Assembly: GCF_003073045.1 (NCBI RefSeq)
Contig: NC_037595.1
Coordinates: forward strand, 7,739,509 to 7,803,508
DNA: 64,000 nt
Direction: 5' to 3'
DNA from: Pomacea canaliculata
Taxonomy: Eukaryota > Mollusca > Gastropoda > Architaenioglossa > Ampullariidae
The notes under the pieces are model-generated. The model made no database searches. It saw only the letters and a list, made by a program, of their open reading frames with translations, and had not been told where the DNA came from. Made by a program: the position numbers and the translations under genes. Below are positions 37,401 to 47,325 of the stretch, in pieces (the first letter of the stretch is position 1; each line of letters starts with the position of its first letter).

Positions 37401-39483
37401 GTTTTCATTTCTAGTCACGAGGTAAACGATAACCTTGCTCAGTCTGAAACGACGGCATAAAATAACTTGACTTAATGGCATCTCGAATGTAACCATCTCT
37501 TGCATCCATCCCATAGACTGATTCTGATGCCTCACTCACTGTCCTGACACAGTGTTGGACTCCCTGAGAGTGGCAAGGTATCTGAGCCGATGAAGGGCTG
37601 AGTGACAAAACTGCTGGAGTTCTTCACAGAGAGGTGGTCCCACTATGAGTTCTTCCATTGATGGCAGGAAGTCTTGCAACGTTTGAGCATTCTCCTCTAG
37701 TTTGGGAGGTCAAAATTCTGACTTGCTGTTGAGACCCACCAGCTTTAAAGGATATCACTATGTGAGATTACATGGCTTCAGTACTTGATGGTCTGTTTGA
37801 CATATAAATGTATTTGCTGAAAACAATAATATTCTACAAGCTATCTGCCTATCCTTGTTAAAATTGTGACTTGCAGTGTTGTTTTCTGGAACACCGTACA
37901 GCATACTTTGTTTGTCATTTTTTCCACAAGAAAACTCACCAAACATGCAGGATCCAACATTCTTTGTTGGATGGTACCAACAGAAAATTATAAGAAAATA
38001 TGACATTTCGTAAGGGAAGAAACCCTTCTACCAATAGCAGAAAACTTTCAAAATATTTCACAACTCAAGTGAACTCTCAACTAAGAAATTCAACAAGGTA
38101 CATTAGCCGAAACTGTATGCATAACTTAAAGACTTGAGCTGTACTTACTCATCTGTGTCTGAGTTTTTCTGTTCATGTGCAAAGGATTCTGCAGAGCTTG
38201 GAGCAGAGCCAATGGACATAGCATGATGCTGTGCTGGAGATGGCCAGTGGTCAATGGTGCGTGAAGAGTTATTGTACACACTGGTGTGGCCACTTGGATC
38301 GTGACTGTTGTACCTGTTAGAATAGCTCCAGCCTCGGTCTGCTCTGTTTTCTGTATCTGCAAGAGCTTAAGACCCAAACCAGATGACAGTGTCTGAAATT
38401 AATTCAATTTTTAAATGCTTAGAATTATGCTCTTATATTTTTATCTTTTCCCATTTCTCAACATATACTTATGTGTCTTAACTTGTTCTACCACCCTTTT
38501 GATTCTGATTATTTATAATGTAAATAACAGGCAGTTTATTGCTTTTTTAAACTACTGTTTCTTTAACTACTCACATTGTTGTTTGATGTTTATTCATTCT
38601 ACATGTTTTTTGAATATACATATAAATGACAGATCAAAATCACCACATTTGTAATGCATTTTGTTTTCATGTATAATTGTAGAATTTACAGCAACAGTAA
38701 AGGAGAAGTAGAGGGTGGATCTTATGAAAAAGGGCTGAGAAAAATATTTTAAAAAATACATGGAGTAAAAATAGTTGCTGCTTTCATTTTTGTATATAAA
38801 ATGATTCAGTTTTTCCATTTCTGGTTACATAATTATGTAACTGCAGAAAGCTCTAAAAAACAGATGTAGACCTAATGTTGGCATTATCAACTGACATGAT
38901 CTGTTTTCTTTTAAACCATCCTTCTAACTTTTTAATGACTACTATCACTGCAAAATTTGAAAAATACTAAATTAACAGTTTCTGCAATATGCAAATCGGG
39001 TATACATATATAAAATCTTTTTTTCAATATCATACTTAAAAGCAATTCTGGAATGTGTATCAGCTGTCACTTACATAATCCCGTATATTGTGAGTACAGT
39101 GATTAAACAAATTGCAATTATTTTCGCTTCTTTCGTCGTTTGGCGAAACTGTATCTTAGTTTAGCAACTTAACCAGACATGTACAGTGCGATAAAATTAC
39201 GACCGGAAACCTGTTTCATGACTTCGGCATTAGGGATAGACAATACGAAACATAAGATTATTCCACTTAAGTAAAAATGTAAATTCTTGAAATATAGCTA
39301 AAGTATTAAATTTTAACAGCAATCATCTTTTGTGCATTAACGTTCTTTTCTGCACAATAAAAGTTGTCTTCCCACCTGAGCATGAGCGATGTCAAGATAT
39401 TTTGCTGACACCGAAACAGCATGAACACTAAATATTTTCTTCAAATCGCATTCTTTCATTTTCTTACCATCAAGAAAAGACAT
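19490..39483 (-). CDS. SENP6: SENP6/7-type sentrin (SUMO)-specific protease
   Basis: Cysteine protease of the Ulp1/C48 family that trims poly-SUMO chains in the nucleus. Start MSFLD at 39483 (exon 39468-39483) joins to 38149-38365 or 38356 in phase. Further exons: 35626-36470, 34939-35085, 34548-34689, 34297-34365, 33522-33691, 32893-32981, 31857-32256, 31279-31463, 30998-31154, 30412-30597, 29468-29936, 28417-28533, 27274-27402, 24705-24797, 24127-24268, 23776-23841, 21099-21167, 20084-20231 and 19490-19615. Phases fit throughout except between 23776 and 21167, where one short exon (3n+2 nt) is missing from my reading. About 1,330 residues. The N-terminal half is disordered and Gln/His/Ser-rich. 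The C-terminal core ([72 protein letters not shown]) is unmistakable. The C-terminus resembles SENP6 more than SENP7, but invertebrates often have one gene ancestral to both. Confidence 0.93.
20275..20684. mobile_element. Pogo/Tigger-like MITE with TA-flanked inverted ends
   Basis: The left end reads TACAGCAATCCCTCATCTA. The reverse complement of the right end reads TACAGTAATCCCTCACTA, so about 14-18 bp form imperfect terminal inverted repeats beginning at a TA. The inside is AT-rich with no transposase. Words such as TCCGCAATACAAAATTAG near the right end recall the ends of Tigger/pogo elements. It lies in a SENP6-like intron. Confidence 0.7.
21310..22860 (-). pseudogene. Decayed hAT transposase (ZNF862-like)
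   Basis: Two overlapping frames on the - strand carry blocks typical of domesticated-type hAT transposases: [18 protein letters not shown] and [14 protein letters not shown] (22402-22103), then [14 protein letters not shown] and, in a third frame, the dimerisation-like tail [15 protein letters not shown] ... GASAIKT (22014-21826). Frameshifts near 22150 and 21960 and altered key residues mean it is not functional. The G-rich AGGGGGCCTGGGGCCC near 21328 looks like a subterminal end of such elements. It sits in the intron where one SENP6-like exon could not be found. Confidence 0.72.
24501..24702. repeat. Diverged tandem duplication beside a SENP6-like exon
   Basis: About 92 bp beginning GTTTTAGCGGATAAAAAG at 24501 is repeated from 24611 (GTTTTAGTAGATTAGAAG), with shared blocks such as TACAACTCTT and TATATACA. 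The second copy runs up to the donor of exon 24705-24797, so the duplication touches splice-site sequence. Confidence 0.75.
27625..28165. mobile_element. SINE/MITE-like interspersed repeat
   Basis: Starts with an ATAATAATAATAACGTGAACTT block and continues through a GTTTTCAGAGAACATTTAAA ... AGAGAGTTCCACTGCATAGC section. This layout recurs in many invertebrate genomes as non-coding repeats. I see no coding potential, and the ends are approximate. It lies in an intron of the SENP6-like gene. Confidence 0.45.
31155..31278 (-). other. SENP6: GC-AG intron in the SENP6-like gene
   Basis: Exon 31279-31463 ends ...ATGGAAGACGAG followed by GCAAGT, the usual context of the rare GC donor. The intron ends in a T-rich tract and CAG before GCAGGACGATGC. 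Phase 0 on both sides keeps the reading frame. Confidence 0.8.
31857..32256 (-). other. SENP6: Zinc-ribbon-like exon of the SENP6-like protein
   Basis: This exon encodes [20 protein letters not shown], two CxxC pairs ten residues apart, which should bind one zinc. A Ser/Gly/Arg/Lys-rich tail follows ([15 protein letters not shown], then ARSKKIK) that could bind nucleic acid or act as a nuclear signal. The next exon opens with [11 protein letters not shown], a hydrophobic-plus-acidic pattern typical of SUMO-interacting motifs. Confidence 0.7.
35626..36470 (-). other. SENP6: Gln/His-rich exon opening with a SUMO-interacting motif
   Basis: The exon begins [23 protein letters not shown] followed by acidic and Ser residues is a textbook SUMO-interacting motif. 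The remaining ~260 residues are Gln, His and Ser-rich with a short polyglutamine run (LQQQQQQHG) and look disordered. It is the largest exon of the gene. Confidence 0.7.
37414..37700 (-). pseudogene. Frameshifted coding remnant inside a SENP6-like intron
   Basis: On the - strand three segments look like real protein but lie in two frames: [16 protein letters not shown], then [18 protein letters not shown] followed by [17 protein letters not shown], then [17 protein letters not shown] and [17 protein letters not shown] ending in TAG at 37414. I do not recognise the family. No splice pair fits all three segments and there are in-frame stops just upstream, so a frameshifted (possibly processed) pseudogene fits best. 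A nested gene or alternative exon of the host is possible. Confidence 0.45.
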
Positions 39484-40442
39484 GCTGACTTTCTCCGAGC
39501 ATAGCTAGCTATAGTTCACCATGTGTTCGGTATAAAAATGTGCAAAATTTTGTTTTCTTTTTTCTGCGAATGCTCTGCTGGCTTCATACACTGGGCGAAC
39601 GCTTGTTGACAGTTGTCGTAAAAATTAATAAATCATGTTTTCTCGTCTTCTGACCGATTGTAATGTTTTTAATAGAGTTAATTTTACTTTTGTAACACAA
39701 TCGTTCTCTTCATCATATAAGTTTACGTAGGTGATTTTACGACATTGCTACCCCCTGCAGAGCTATTTAAAAAAAAAAAAAAAAAAATCCTACAACGAGT
39801 TCTGAACTAAGAAAGTAAAATCGCGTGTCGTTGGTTGTGATACATAAAATGGGATTCTGAAAGTCGTCGTTGCCGCGTACATCATATACTTCATCATGTC
39901 TGTCACTTTAAAAAAGTTATTTTTTTCCCTCCTAGTGTCACGATCGAGCTTTCTATATGTGTCATCAAGAAGTTGATACAGCGAAGAACGTCCAAAGAAT
40001 CAATTGTGTTTTCACAAAGATGGGGAAAGGGTAATTAAAGATAGGATAAACATTTGCTAAACATTTTGAAACATTTTCAAGTGACTTCAACGAGCCATGC
40101 AAAAGACCGAAAATCGAAATTTGATAAAACAACTTAGAAAAATTAAAAATCTCTGAAATTATAGAAGGATGGGAAATTTTCTCGCAGAAGGAAACTGATC
40201 AGTCAAAAACCCGAAGCCAGCTTTTTATCTGTCGATGTACGGAATCTAAAAATATGATCGGGTGCCTTTTCATTTTTTTTTTTTTTCCACCATGGAGAGA
40301 TACGAACCCGACGCTTCCGAAAAGTTACCACTGCCTATTATGTATCATGGGCATAGCGGAATTGAACACAGGTTGGTTACATAATTAGGTTAATAAGAAG
40401 ACTAATAAGAAGAATATGAAATATATAACAAAAAAAATAAAA

Positions 40443-40737
40443 AGGGTTAGTCCGATTCTATCGGACGGGCTGCCAACAGACGCCCATTCACAGGTGCAAT
40501 CCCGCTACTGCACGACACGGAGACTTTTGCCTGCTGTGTTTCCACCCTGAGCCGGTTCGTCTCTCGTTAGACAACCTGGACCCCAAGAGCTCCCCCCAGG
40601 GGCCCATATTGATGCCGGGCTTAGCGCGGACACCCGATCGACATGGTACGCCTGCTGACAGAACTCCCGCCCTCAAATCGTCCCCACTCTCGGCCTCCAA
40701 GTAGCTAGATTACAGGAGCACGCCACAACTCCCAGCC
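40443..40737 (-). ncRNA. RN7SL: 7SL RNA (signal recognition particle RNA)
   Basis: About 295 nt on the - strand. It aligns by eye with vertebrate 7SL from end to end: GTGGCGTGCTCCTGTAATCT and AGCTACTTGGAGGC form the Alu domain 5' part. CGATCGGGTGTCCGC, GGCATCAATATGG, CCAGGTTGTCTAACGAGAG, GAACCGGCTCAGGGTGGAAA and GCAGGCAAAAGTCTCCGTG form the S domain with the helix 8 SRP54-binding loops. GTAGCGGGATTGCACCTGTGAAT is the return strand. It ends at TTTT ATTTTTTT, a Pol III terminator. The full length, intact conserved loops and lack of a poly(A) tail argue for a functional gene rather than a retrocopy. Confidence 0.93.
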
Positions 40738-40755
40738 ATTAACAAGGGGAGTTTT

Positions 40756-40767
40756 TATTAATTTATA
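40756..40767 (-). promoter_or_regulatory. TATA-like element of the 7SL gene
   Basis: TATAAATTAATA on the - strand lies 20-30 bp upstream of the predicted RNA 5' end (40737), where type-3-like Pol III genes carry a TATA box. Confidence 0.5.
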
Positions 40768-41889
40768 CTTCACTTGTATTCCCGTACCTCATGTTTCGAT
40801 GATATTCAATGTTTTAGTATGAATATTGTTCCTCATAATATACATATCGCATATTTTAGTTATAATTAACAAATAATTTATCTACAAATATTGACACTCA
40901 AGCCTTTGGAAGTACATGTCGGTTTATTGCCTCACTCCTGTGTGATCTCAAACCATATCAAGATCTATAACTCTAACACCTTACCTTGCGGCTCGAGCAG
41001 ACGACGCGTCTGAAGCTTGTGCAATGAATTAACGGTGTGGTTAGTTTTCTTTTTCATATACCTGTCTTTTTTCTTTTATAAAGTGTGCCGTTGCAGATTT
41101 AAGACTAATTTTATACATTTTTTTGTTACCAGTCTATATAAAGTACGGCATTGACCCGTGAGATGTGTTCCACTTATCTGTTTCATTGTCGACACGATCT
41201 ACTGCGCATCTTTGCACTGAATCGACACACTCAAAATTTGGCACACATAATTGATTATCCTACGTACGTATATCTGTGATAACAATTTCGGATTTAATGA
41301 AAGTTCATTGCTTTTAATGTTAATGTAATTTAATGTATCACGCTTTTTAAGTTTTAATTTACGATTAATAAAATTTCCAAGAAATCGTTTCCCTAATTAG
41401 ATGGGTTTTCACCATGTTTTGAAAAAAAAAAGAATTATTGCGCCTGCATCAAAGAGACTTAAAGTTTTATACGTAGAGTATCCCATCGTAATCAGAGAGA
41501 AGTATTTACATGCAGTTTTGTTGCGTATGCATGCAAGTGTTAATTCAGTAATTTCATAAGCTGTTTCAACTATAATCATAAAATTGTGTATCGATCTACG
41601 CGCTTTCGCCGTCGACGTTTTTTTTTTTTTTTTTTTTTCAGAAATCTTTCTAAAAGACAAAATGTACGAAAATGCAGTGACTGTGTCATTATGTACAAAA
41701 ATTATCCATATGTATTTTGATTTGTTAATTGTGTTTATACTTAATTATATATATAATTATTAGTGTATTGTGCACTTTAATTTTGTTCTTTTGATGGATT
41801 CATCGTTACGCTTCCAGAAGAAATAAGGCTTTAACTATTTGTATCGGTGCAACAGGAAGAACGGCGCAGGGATCTGAGAGACCCAAGGA

Positions 41890-42922
41890 ATGAACTTGGA
41901 GGCGGAGCCTATTGTGAGCGTGATGCTTCACATCAGTCATAACGGTTCTCTGTTCATCAAAGAGCAGGAATTCAGTCTGCTGTCCACGGTTGGACAGCTT
42001 AAGGAAGACATGGAAAAAGAGGTGCCTACGTGTAATTGTCAGTGTCTGTGACCAAGCGTTATCAATAAAACACAAATGCTGACACATGACAGCGTGATGC
42101 TCCGATTATATTAATTGTTCTATCTCAGGCATATTCGTACGTTCTTTCATCCTCTCTACCATTCATTATCGATCGCGCACTATCAACTCTTATCAAAACT
42201 ATGCGAGACTAATTTTGCTTCAATCGTTCTATGAACAAGACGATGATCACTCGACTTACTATCGATTGCTGCATTGATGCAATGAGTATAGTTTCTTTAA
42301 TGCCAAAAAAAGACAACACTGTTGCACGTCATGTGTCCACACAGATCTAATCTTATACAGACTCGATAGAGTGTGGAATGGAAAGGAACCTCTAATTAAC
42401 ACACCCCACCCAACCCATCATTTCTATGTCACTCTACAGTCACTCCACTGCTTGTCTTTATCACATTTTTGACAAACCACCAGCTAGAATTAATGAGGAG
42501 GAAATTCTAAAAGGCATCCCCACACTTAAACAGCTTAAAGCATCGTTTGCCTCAATGCTACTTTTGAAAAAATCAGTTCTACACAACTCTTGAAATTCTA
42601 CATAATGAGACATGAAAAGAATTTGAACCCTCAAGAAAAAAATCATGACACCAATTTAAATTTATCCTTGTAGTACCATGTTACAGTAGTGCTTTGGCAA
42701 TTGCCATCATATTTGAAATAGTAGACACTTTATGATTTCTGTTGACCATCACTTCTCTGATCTTTGTCATCCTGTATGTGTACCTATAATGAATTACAGC
42801 TGGATATCCCGCAGCGGCATCAGCTCTCTGGAACGAATATGCAACAGGGAGATAGACACCTGAACCGCGGCATCACTAGACCCCTGCTGCACAAGAACGT
42901 TGATTTGTCGACAAAGCATTGA
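41890..42922 (+). CDS. Candidate two-exon ubiquitin-like small protein
   Basis: Exon 1 (41890-42021) encodes VSVMLHISHNGSLFI and LLSTVGQLKEDMEKE. Exon 2 (42800-42922) follows a clean acceptor (AATTACAG) and continues in phase with LDIPQRHQLSGTNMQQGDRH, ending at TGA. The 84-residue product follows the ubiquitin-like pattern: two beta strands, TVGQLK helix start, IPQxxQ turn, then a G-N-x-Q-x-G-D-R-x-L segment like ubiquitin's AGKQLEDGRTL. There is no C-terminal Gly-Gly, so conjugation is not expected. The donor after GAG is weak (GTGCCT). Alternatives: exon 1 reads on to a 53-residue ORF, or the locus is a decayed paralogue, or more exons exist downstream. I cannot name the gene. Confidence 0.45.
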
Positions 42923-45025
42923 AAGTGACCTACATTCAATGCCATAAATGACGAGATGAAGATATGAGCATTTTTGGTTATCAAAACGATATTACAAGCA
43001 CTACAAACTCCCAGCGAGCACTAACGTCAATTGTCACGGGCACAGCATGATTAGTAATGAATCTCTACCTTCGCGACTACTACAAAAAATTTGACTCCTG
43101 CATGTCCAGTTTACATGGTCCTCAGTGCAATTTTTTATTTTTAAAGGGCTATCGCATTTTCTCTGTAATCCAGACATCTTTCGAACAAGCGCAGTTTCCC
43201 ATCGCCAAGGTGTCTTTACATAGAAGCGAAACCACCCTTTTTTAATTTTCTCGCCGATACATCGTAATCAAATGTGAATACCACAAGCAGAAGCGTTCTT
43301 CATGATATACCTTCTCTTAAGCCCACACCCTAAATCACTGCCAAACTGACAATGCTGCCAATTACTAAGGCTCAAGACATCTTCTCCATCTCAAAAGTTA
43401 ATATCGGTGACAGAGACAAGGGCCTACGCCTGCTCCTGACATTATAAAGAGTTATTCCCTTCATCCGTAACATACCATATCTTTCAACACTTCTTTGAAA
43501 TATCTGTTTGGAAAGATTCGTCGTCTCATATATTAATCCAGCACTTGCGCATCAAATGCCAATTAAGCTTGATGCTCAAGAGTAACATCATGATCGAAAA
43601 TCGATTTCACCAACACCTGAACCGTGAGGAATCCAGTACCTGTATTTGTGGCAACGGGCTACGGGGGGGGGCCACCGGTGGGGTGAAACTAGCTCAACTT
43701 CTTCACTGACTGTATTTGAGCATGCCGAGATTGAAATTGTTTTACTTAAGCTGCAGTACTCTACGCGCAGTCGACGCCTGGACCAGCTACGCGACAGTCA
43801 CACAACCGATACAAGCCTTTGTATCTTCTCTCTTCATCATCGTCTAAATCCTTCTTCTCCCCCTAACCCACGCACACCACCCCCGTAAGGTGCCTGACAA
43901 CTCAATGCTCCATTACTACAAAAAATTGACTTTATTCAAGCAATAACCCTCAACACGTTTCCATAGCCAACTGAGGATGCACAACAACCTGTGCTTTCCA
44001 CAAGAAACTTCATCTCCCTTCTTCTAGGTCCAGACGCATTCCTGTTAATGACGTGACCACCTTCCCAGAACATGGCACATTATCTTCTTATGAGTCTGTC
44101 AACACAAGGCTAACAACCATCTTCCACACTTCCTGCCTCCACCAACCACACTGAGAGAGCTTCGCATCTGCAGCCCCTGATCGAGATCTTCCCTACTTCT
44201 CCCTGACATTTTCCAAGGATTTCGAAAGCTCGTGGCCTAGGAATTGCTCCCACAAAGAAAACATCTTGAATAACTAACCAGTCAGTGGAACTGTGTTCAC
44301 CATCTCCAGGCTCGCAACCTAAAACACATCTACAGTTGAAACCTCTATCAATACCTCGCTTTTTACTCCGTTCCTTATTTTATTTGTGTTCTTTTCTCTT
44401 TTATTAGTATGCAACTCTTGACCTGCCCTGAACTGACGTGAGAACAAGCTTATACAATTCAACATCATCCTATTCCACTAATCCACAGTTCCCTCACAAC
44501 CAATCATAAGCGAGACACTCTTACAGCATCCTGATCAACACTTTAATCTTTGTAGTTATATGACAGAGACACTAAGAGTTAACAGTCAGTCACTGGTTTT
44601 CTAACATACAACGTCCTAATCCACCTATAGTTGTGGTTACGTGCCGTAGCAACTGATTCAGTGCCAGTTGAGAACTGTGACCGCAGGATTCGCACGCTCC
44701 AGGTTTAGATCTCCATCGTGGCCACCACTGCTCTTTCTGTGCACTGTGCATCTGTTTCATCTGAGCTAGCGCTTGACTGTGATAATACACTTTAAGCTGC
44801 ATAAGAGCCTCAACACCCTAGAAAACGCCCGCCCAACTCTCATATCCCTCCACCTAAACTCTTTCGAACACATCAATTATATTCCTCATCATCCCTCTAT
44901 TGCAATCATCCAAATACCTATTCGATATGTAAATGTAGTCTCTTCAGTTATATCTCTACTTACGAAATTGATGGGTCTAACATGTAAAAAAAAGGATAAA
45001 TTTTGCTTAGTCTATTATCCTCGTA
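42923..45025. other. Non-coding stretch after the ubiquitin-like ORF
   Basis: No convincing coding frame. If the + strand gene is real, this is its 3' UTR or later introns. Around 44590-44790 the text (GCAGGATTCGCACGCTCCAG and neighbours) looks like an old retroposon piece. The base composition is less A/T-skewed than in the flanking introns. Confidence 0.3.
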
Positions 45026-45031
45026 AATAAA
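45026..45031 (+). terminator. Polyadenylation signal of the + strand transcript
   Basis: AATAAA followed by a T-rich stretch. It faces the - strand signal at 45106-45111, so two convergent transcripts may end within about 75 bp of each other. Confidence 0.4.
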
Positions 45032-46868
45032 GATTTCTCATTTTTTTTCTCTCAGGCACCTGAAAATAGATACCAAAATAATGTCAAACAAAGGAAACAA
45101 GTGACTTTATTCAACCAATAACCAATCACTGTTTCCAGTGAATTCAATGTTGAATAAGCTATAGGAACATGTTATCACATACACAGACAGTAAACAATAC
45201 ATTTTGAAAGACATCACTGGGACAGCTGCAAAAGTTGCTGCAACCACAAATGCAATCCACTGACTTCTTTTAATATGAACATGTTACACATGCCTCCTTA
45301 AAAAGGTCTGTAGCTGCAGCAGTTCATCCCAAAGAGCCATGACCATAATCCCCAAAGTTCAGCAAAAAGGCAGTGGCAAGATCATGCTTTCACTCCACTG
45401 TTTCTCCTGGCAAAGTTATTCAGGTTTTTCTCTTTTTTCCAAATAGCTCTCCAACTGTCCCTCCTTAACTCAAAGCTGTGCAAGCAAATCTGATCATAAC
45501 AGCAATTTTCATATTATGCAAAAAAAAATTTGTTTGCAGTGTAACAACTTGTGTATCTTGTCATCGACCTAAGAAGAGAATTTATTTATCTCCTTTAGTT
45601 AATTCCTTTTACACATTAGAAGTTTGTAATCTTGCCTCTATATATGCTGTTACCTAGGGCATCATTCTTCATACCTTTCACACATTTTTACAGATTCAAC
45701 AACATTAATCTGGCAAACAGAAATTCTTGAAGCATACAATGCTCTATTAATGGAATTTACTCCAAAGTTTGAATGCACACAACCTAGGACATTACCAGAG
45801 ATTCCAATGCCAATGTCCTTCAACCATTTGGATTTTAAGTGGTACTCCTTTCACACATTTTGCCTAAAAATACATTTAGGAATCTTTAGAAATAACTTTC
45901 TCCATTCCAAACTTTGTAAGTGAAAATGTTGGATATAAAAAAAGGATACAATGAAGTCGGTTAAGGACAGGGTGTAAAATGTGATGTTAATGTGGCTAAC
46001 AATGCAGCACATACCTTGCAAACTACTACTGTACTAGTAGCTTTAGCAAAGAATACCCACAAGATACATTTCATCAGTACATTTTTAATTGTTATCTACA
46101 ACCAAAAGTTTTCATTCAGGGTGAATTCAGATGCAAATGCAAAACATTACTTTTCATTCTTGGTTGCTGTTCAGGTTAATTTATGTAGAAAAAAAAGTGT
46201 TATTTTGTTTTATAACTTTTACATTTGTCCTCACTTTAAGGATGACTGTTTGGTCAAATAGCTAACAACAACAAAAAAATGTCATTTGTCCATTTTCCTG
46301 GTGCTATGAAATAATGGTAAATTTAGTAAGATATATTACATGGGAAGACTGACAGTGAGAAAAATGTGATAATACATGCAAGAGAGAATAAGAGAACAAA
46401 ACAGATGGCAAAATGAACATTTATGCATGAATCATGATGATGTCGTTGTTGGACAAATTATGCTCCACCATGAGCAAAATTTTTTTTCTTTAAAGACTTA
46501 CCAGATGACAAGAGACTCCCATGGTTATATCATCTCGGAAGTAAAAGAATAAGAAAAAATGCCATTAAAGGCATGATACAATGGCATTTTATTGCATTAC
46601 TATGAAAAACTATATATTGAGCAGCCACAGCGTGCAAAGAAAAAACTCGGCACTGAACCTTATGGCAGTGTTTTGTTACAAGTGTATTCTTTCTTATCTG
46701 CTTTACATTTTATCTTACTAAAATAACTGAGAGTACAGGCTGAAGGAACGTACAGGTTATATTTTAATTTTAAATGTTGAGTAACACATGAGTGAAAGAT
46801 GGATTCTAGGAGATAACAACTTCCATCCTAGATTGGCCTACTATCTCATCCTAAATGTGTTAAGTACT

Positions 46869-47052
46869 ATGGAAAAGGGAGAGGGGGTTGGTGTTTTACG
46901 CTATGGCTAAATCACGGCAGGGCAGCCAGTCCTGTAAACAGACGCCACATGCAGAGAAAGAACAGCGTGCCTGAGACAAGAGCTGGAGCCAGGACAGCCA
47001 ACTTTCACTGTATTGGTGACAGGTGCTAACTTGCACCACCGGACTGCCCACC
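46869..47052. mobile_element. SINE-like retroposon with 11-bp target-site duplication
   Basis: The 184-bp GC-richer insert is flanked by exact copies of TGTTAAGTACT (46858-46868 and 47053-47063). Inside, GGGCAGCCAGTCCTGTAAAC and CACCACCGGACTGCCCACC give it SINE-like composition. No open frame. Confidence 0.7.
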
Positions 47053-47180
47053 TGTTAAGTACTTGGAGCTTATGACATAATCCTTACCATTACCTATGTT
47101 CTACATGTTAAATTGTGTTAAATAACTAAATTCGTAAGTTTTTGCATTGGTGCTTGAATTTTTTTTTTTTTTTTTTAACA

Positions 47181-47325
47181 AAATGGACAAATTAAATAAA
47201 ATTAAAGTTTCAGTAAGGCATATTCCGAAATGTTACTGTGTAACAAAAACAATTTTCAAGAAGTGAACAAATTAAATAAAATTAGAGTTTCAGGTAGGCA
47301 TGTTCTGAAACATTACAGTTTAACT
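47181..47325. repeat. Tandem duplication, about 81 bp period
   Basis: ACAAATTAAATAAAATTAAA ... TTTCAGTAAGGCAT from about 47186 recurs from about 47267 as ACAAATTAAATAAAATTAGA ... TTTCAGGTAGGCAT, followed in both by a GAAA(T/C)(G/A)TTAC block. Confidence 0.8.

Noticed and set aside
39376-39404. A 29-nt exon-like segment between CAG and GTGGGA downstream of the SENP6-like first exon
   Set aside because: It breaks the frame to the next exon; skipping it joins MSFLD to ALADTEN or DTEN in phase.
40280-40330. tRNA-like text on the - strand with GGGTTCGTATCTC
   Set aside because: The T stem does not pair and there is no acceptor stem or anticodon arm; likely chance or an old SINE piece.
41806-42087. 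93-residue - strand ORF
   Set aside because: Overlaps the + strand ubiquitin-like exon, and its own residues look random.
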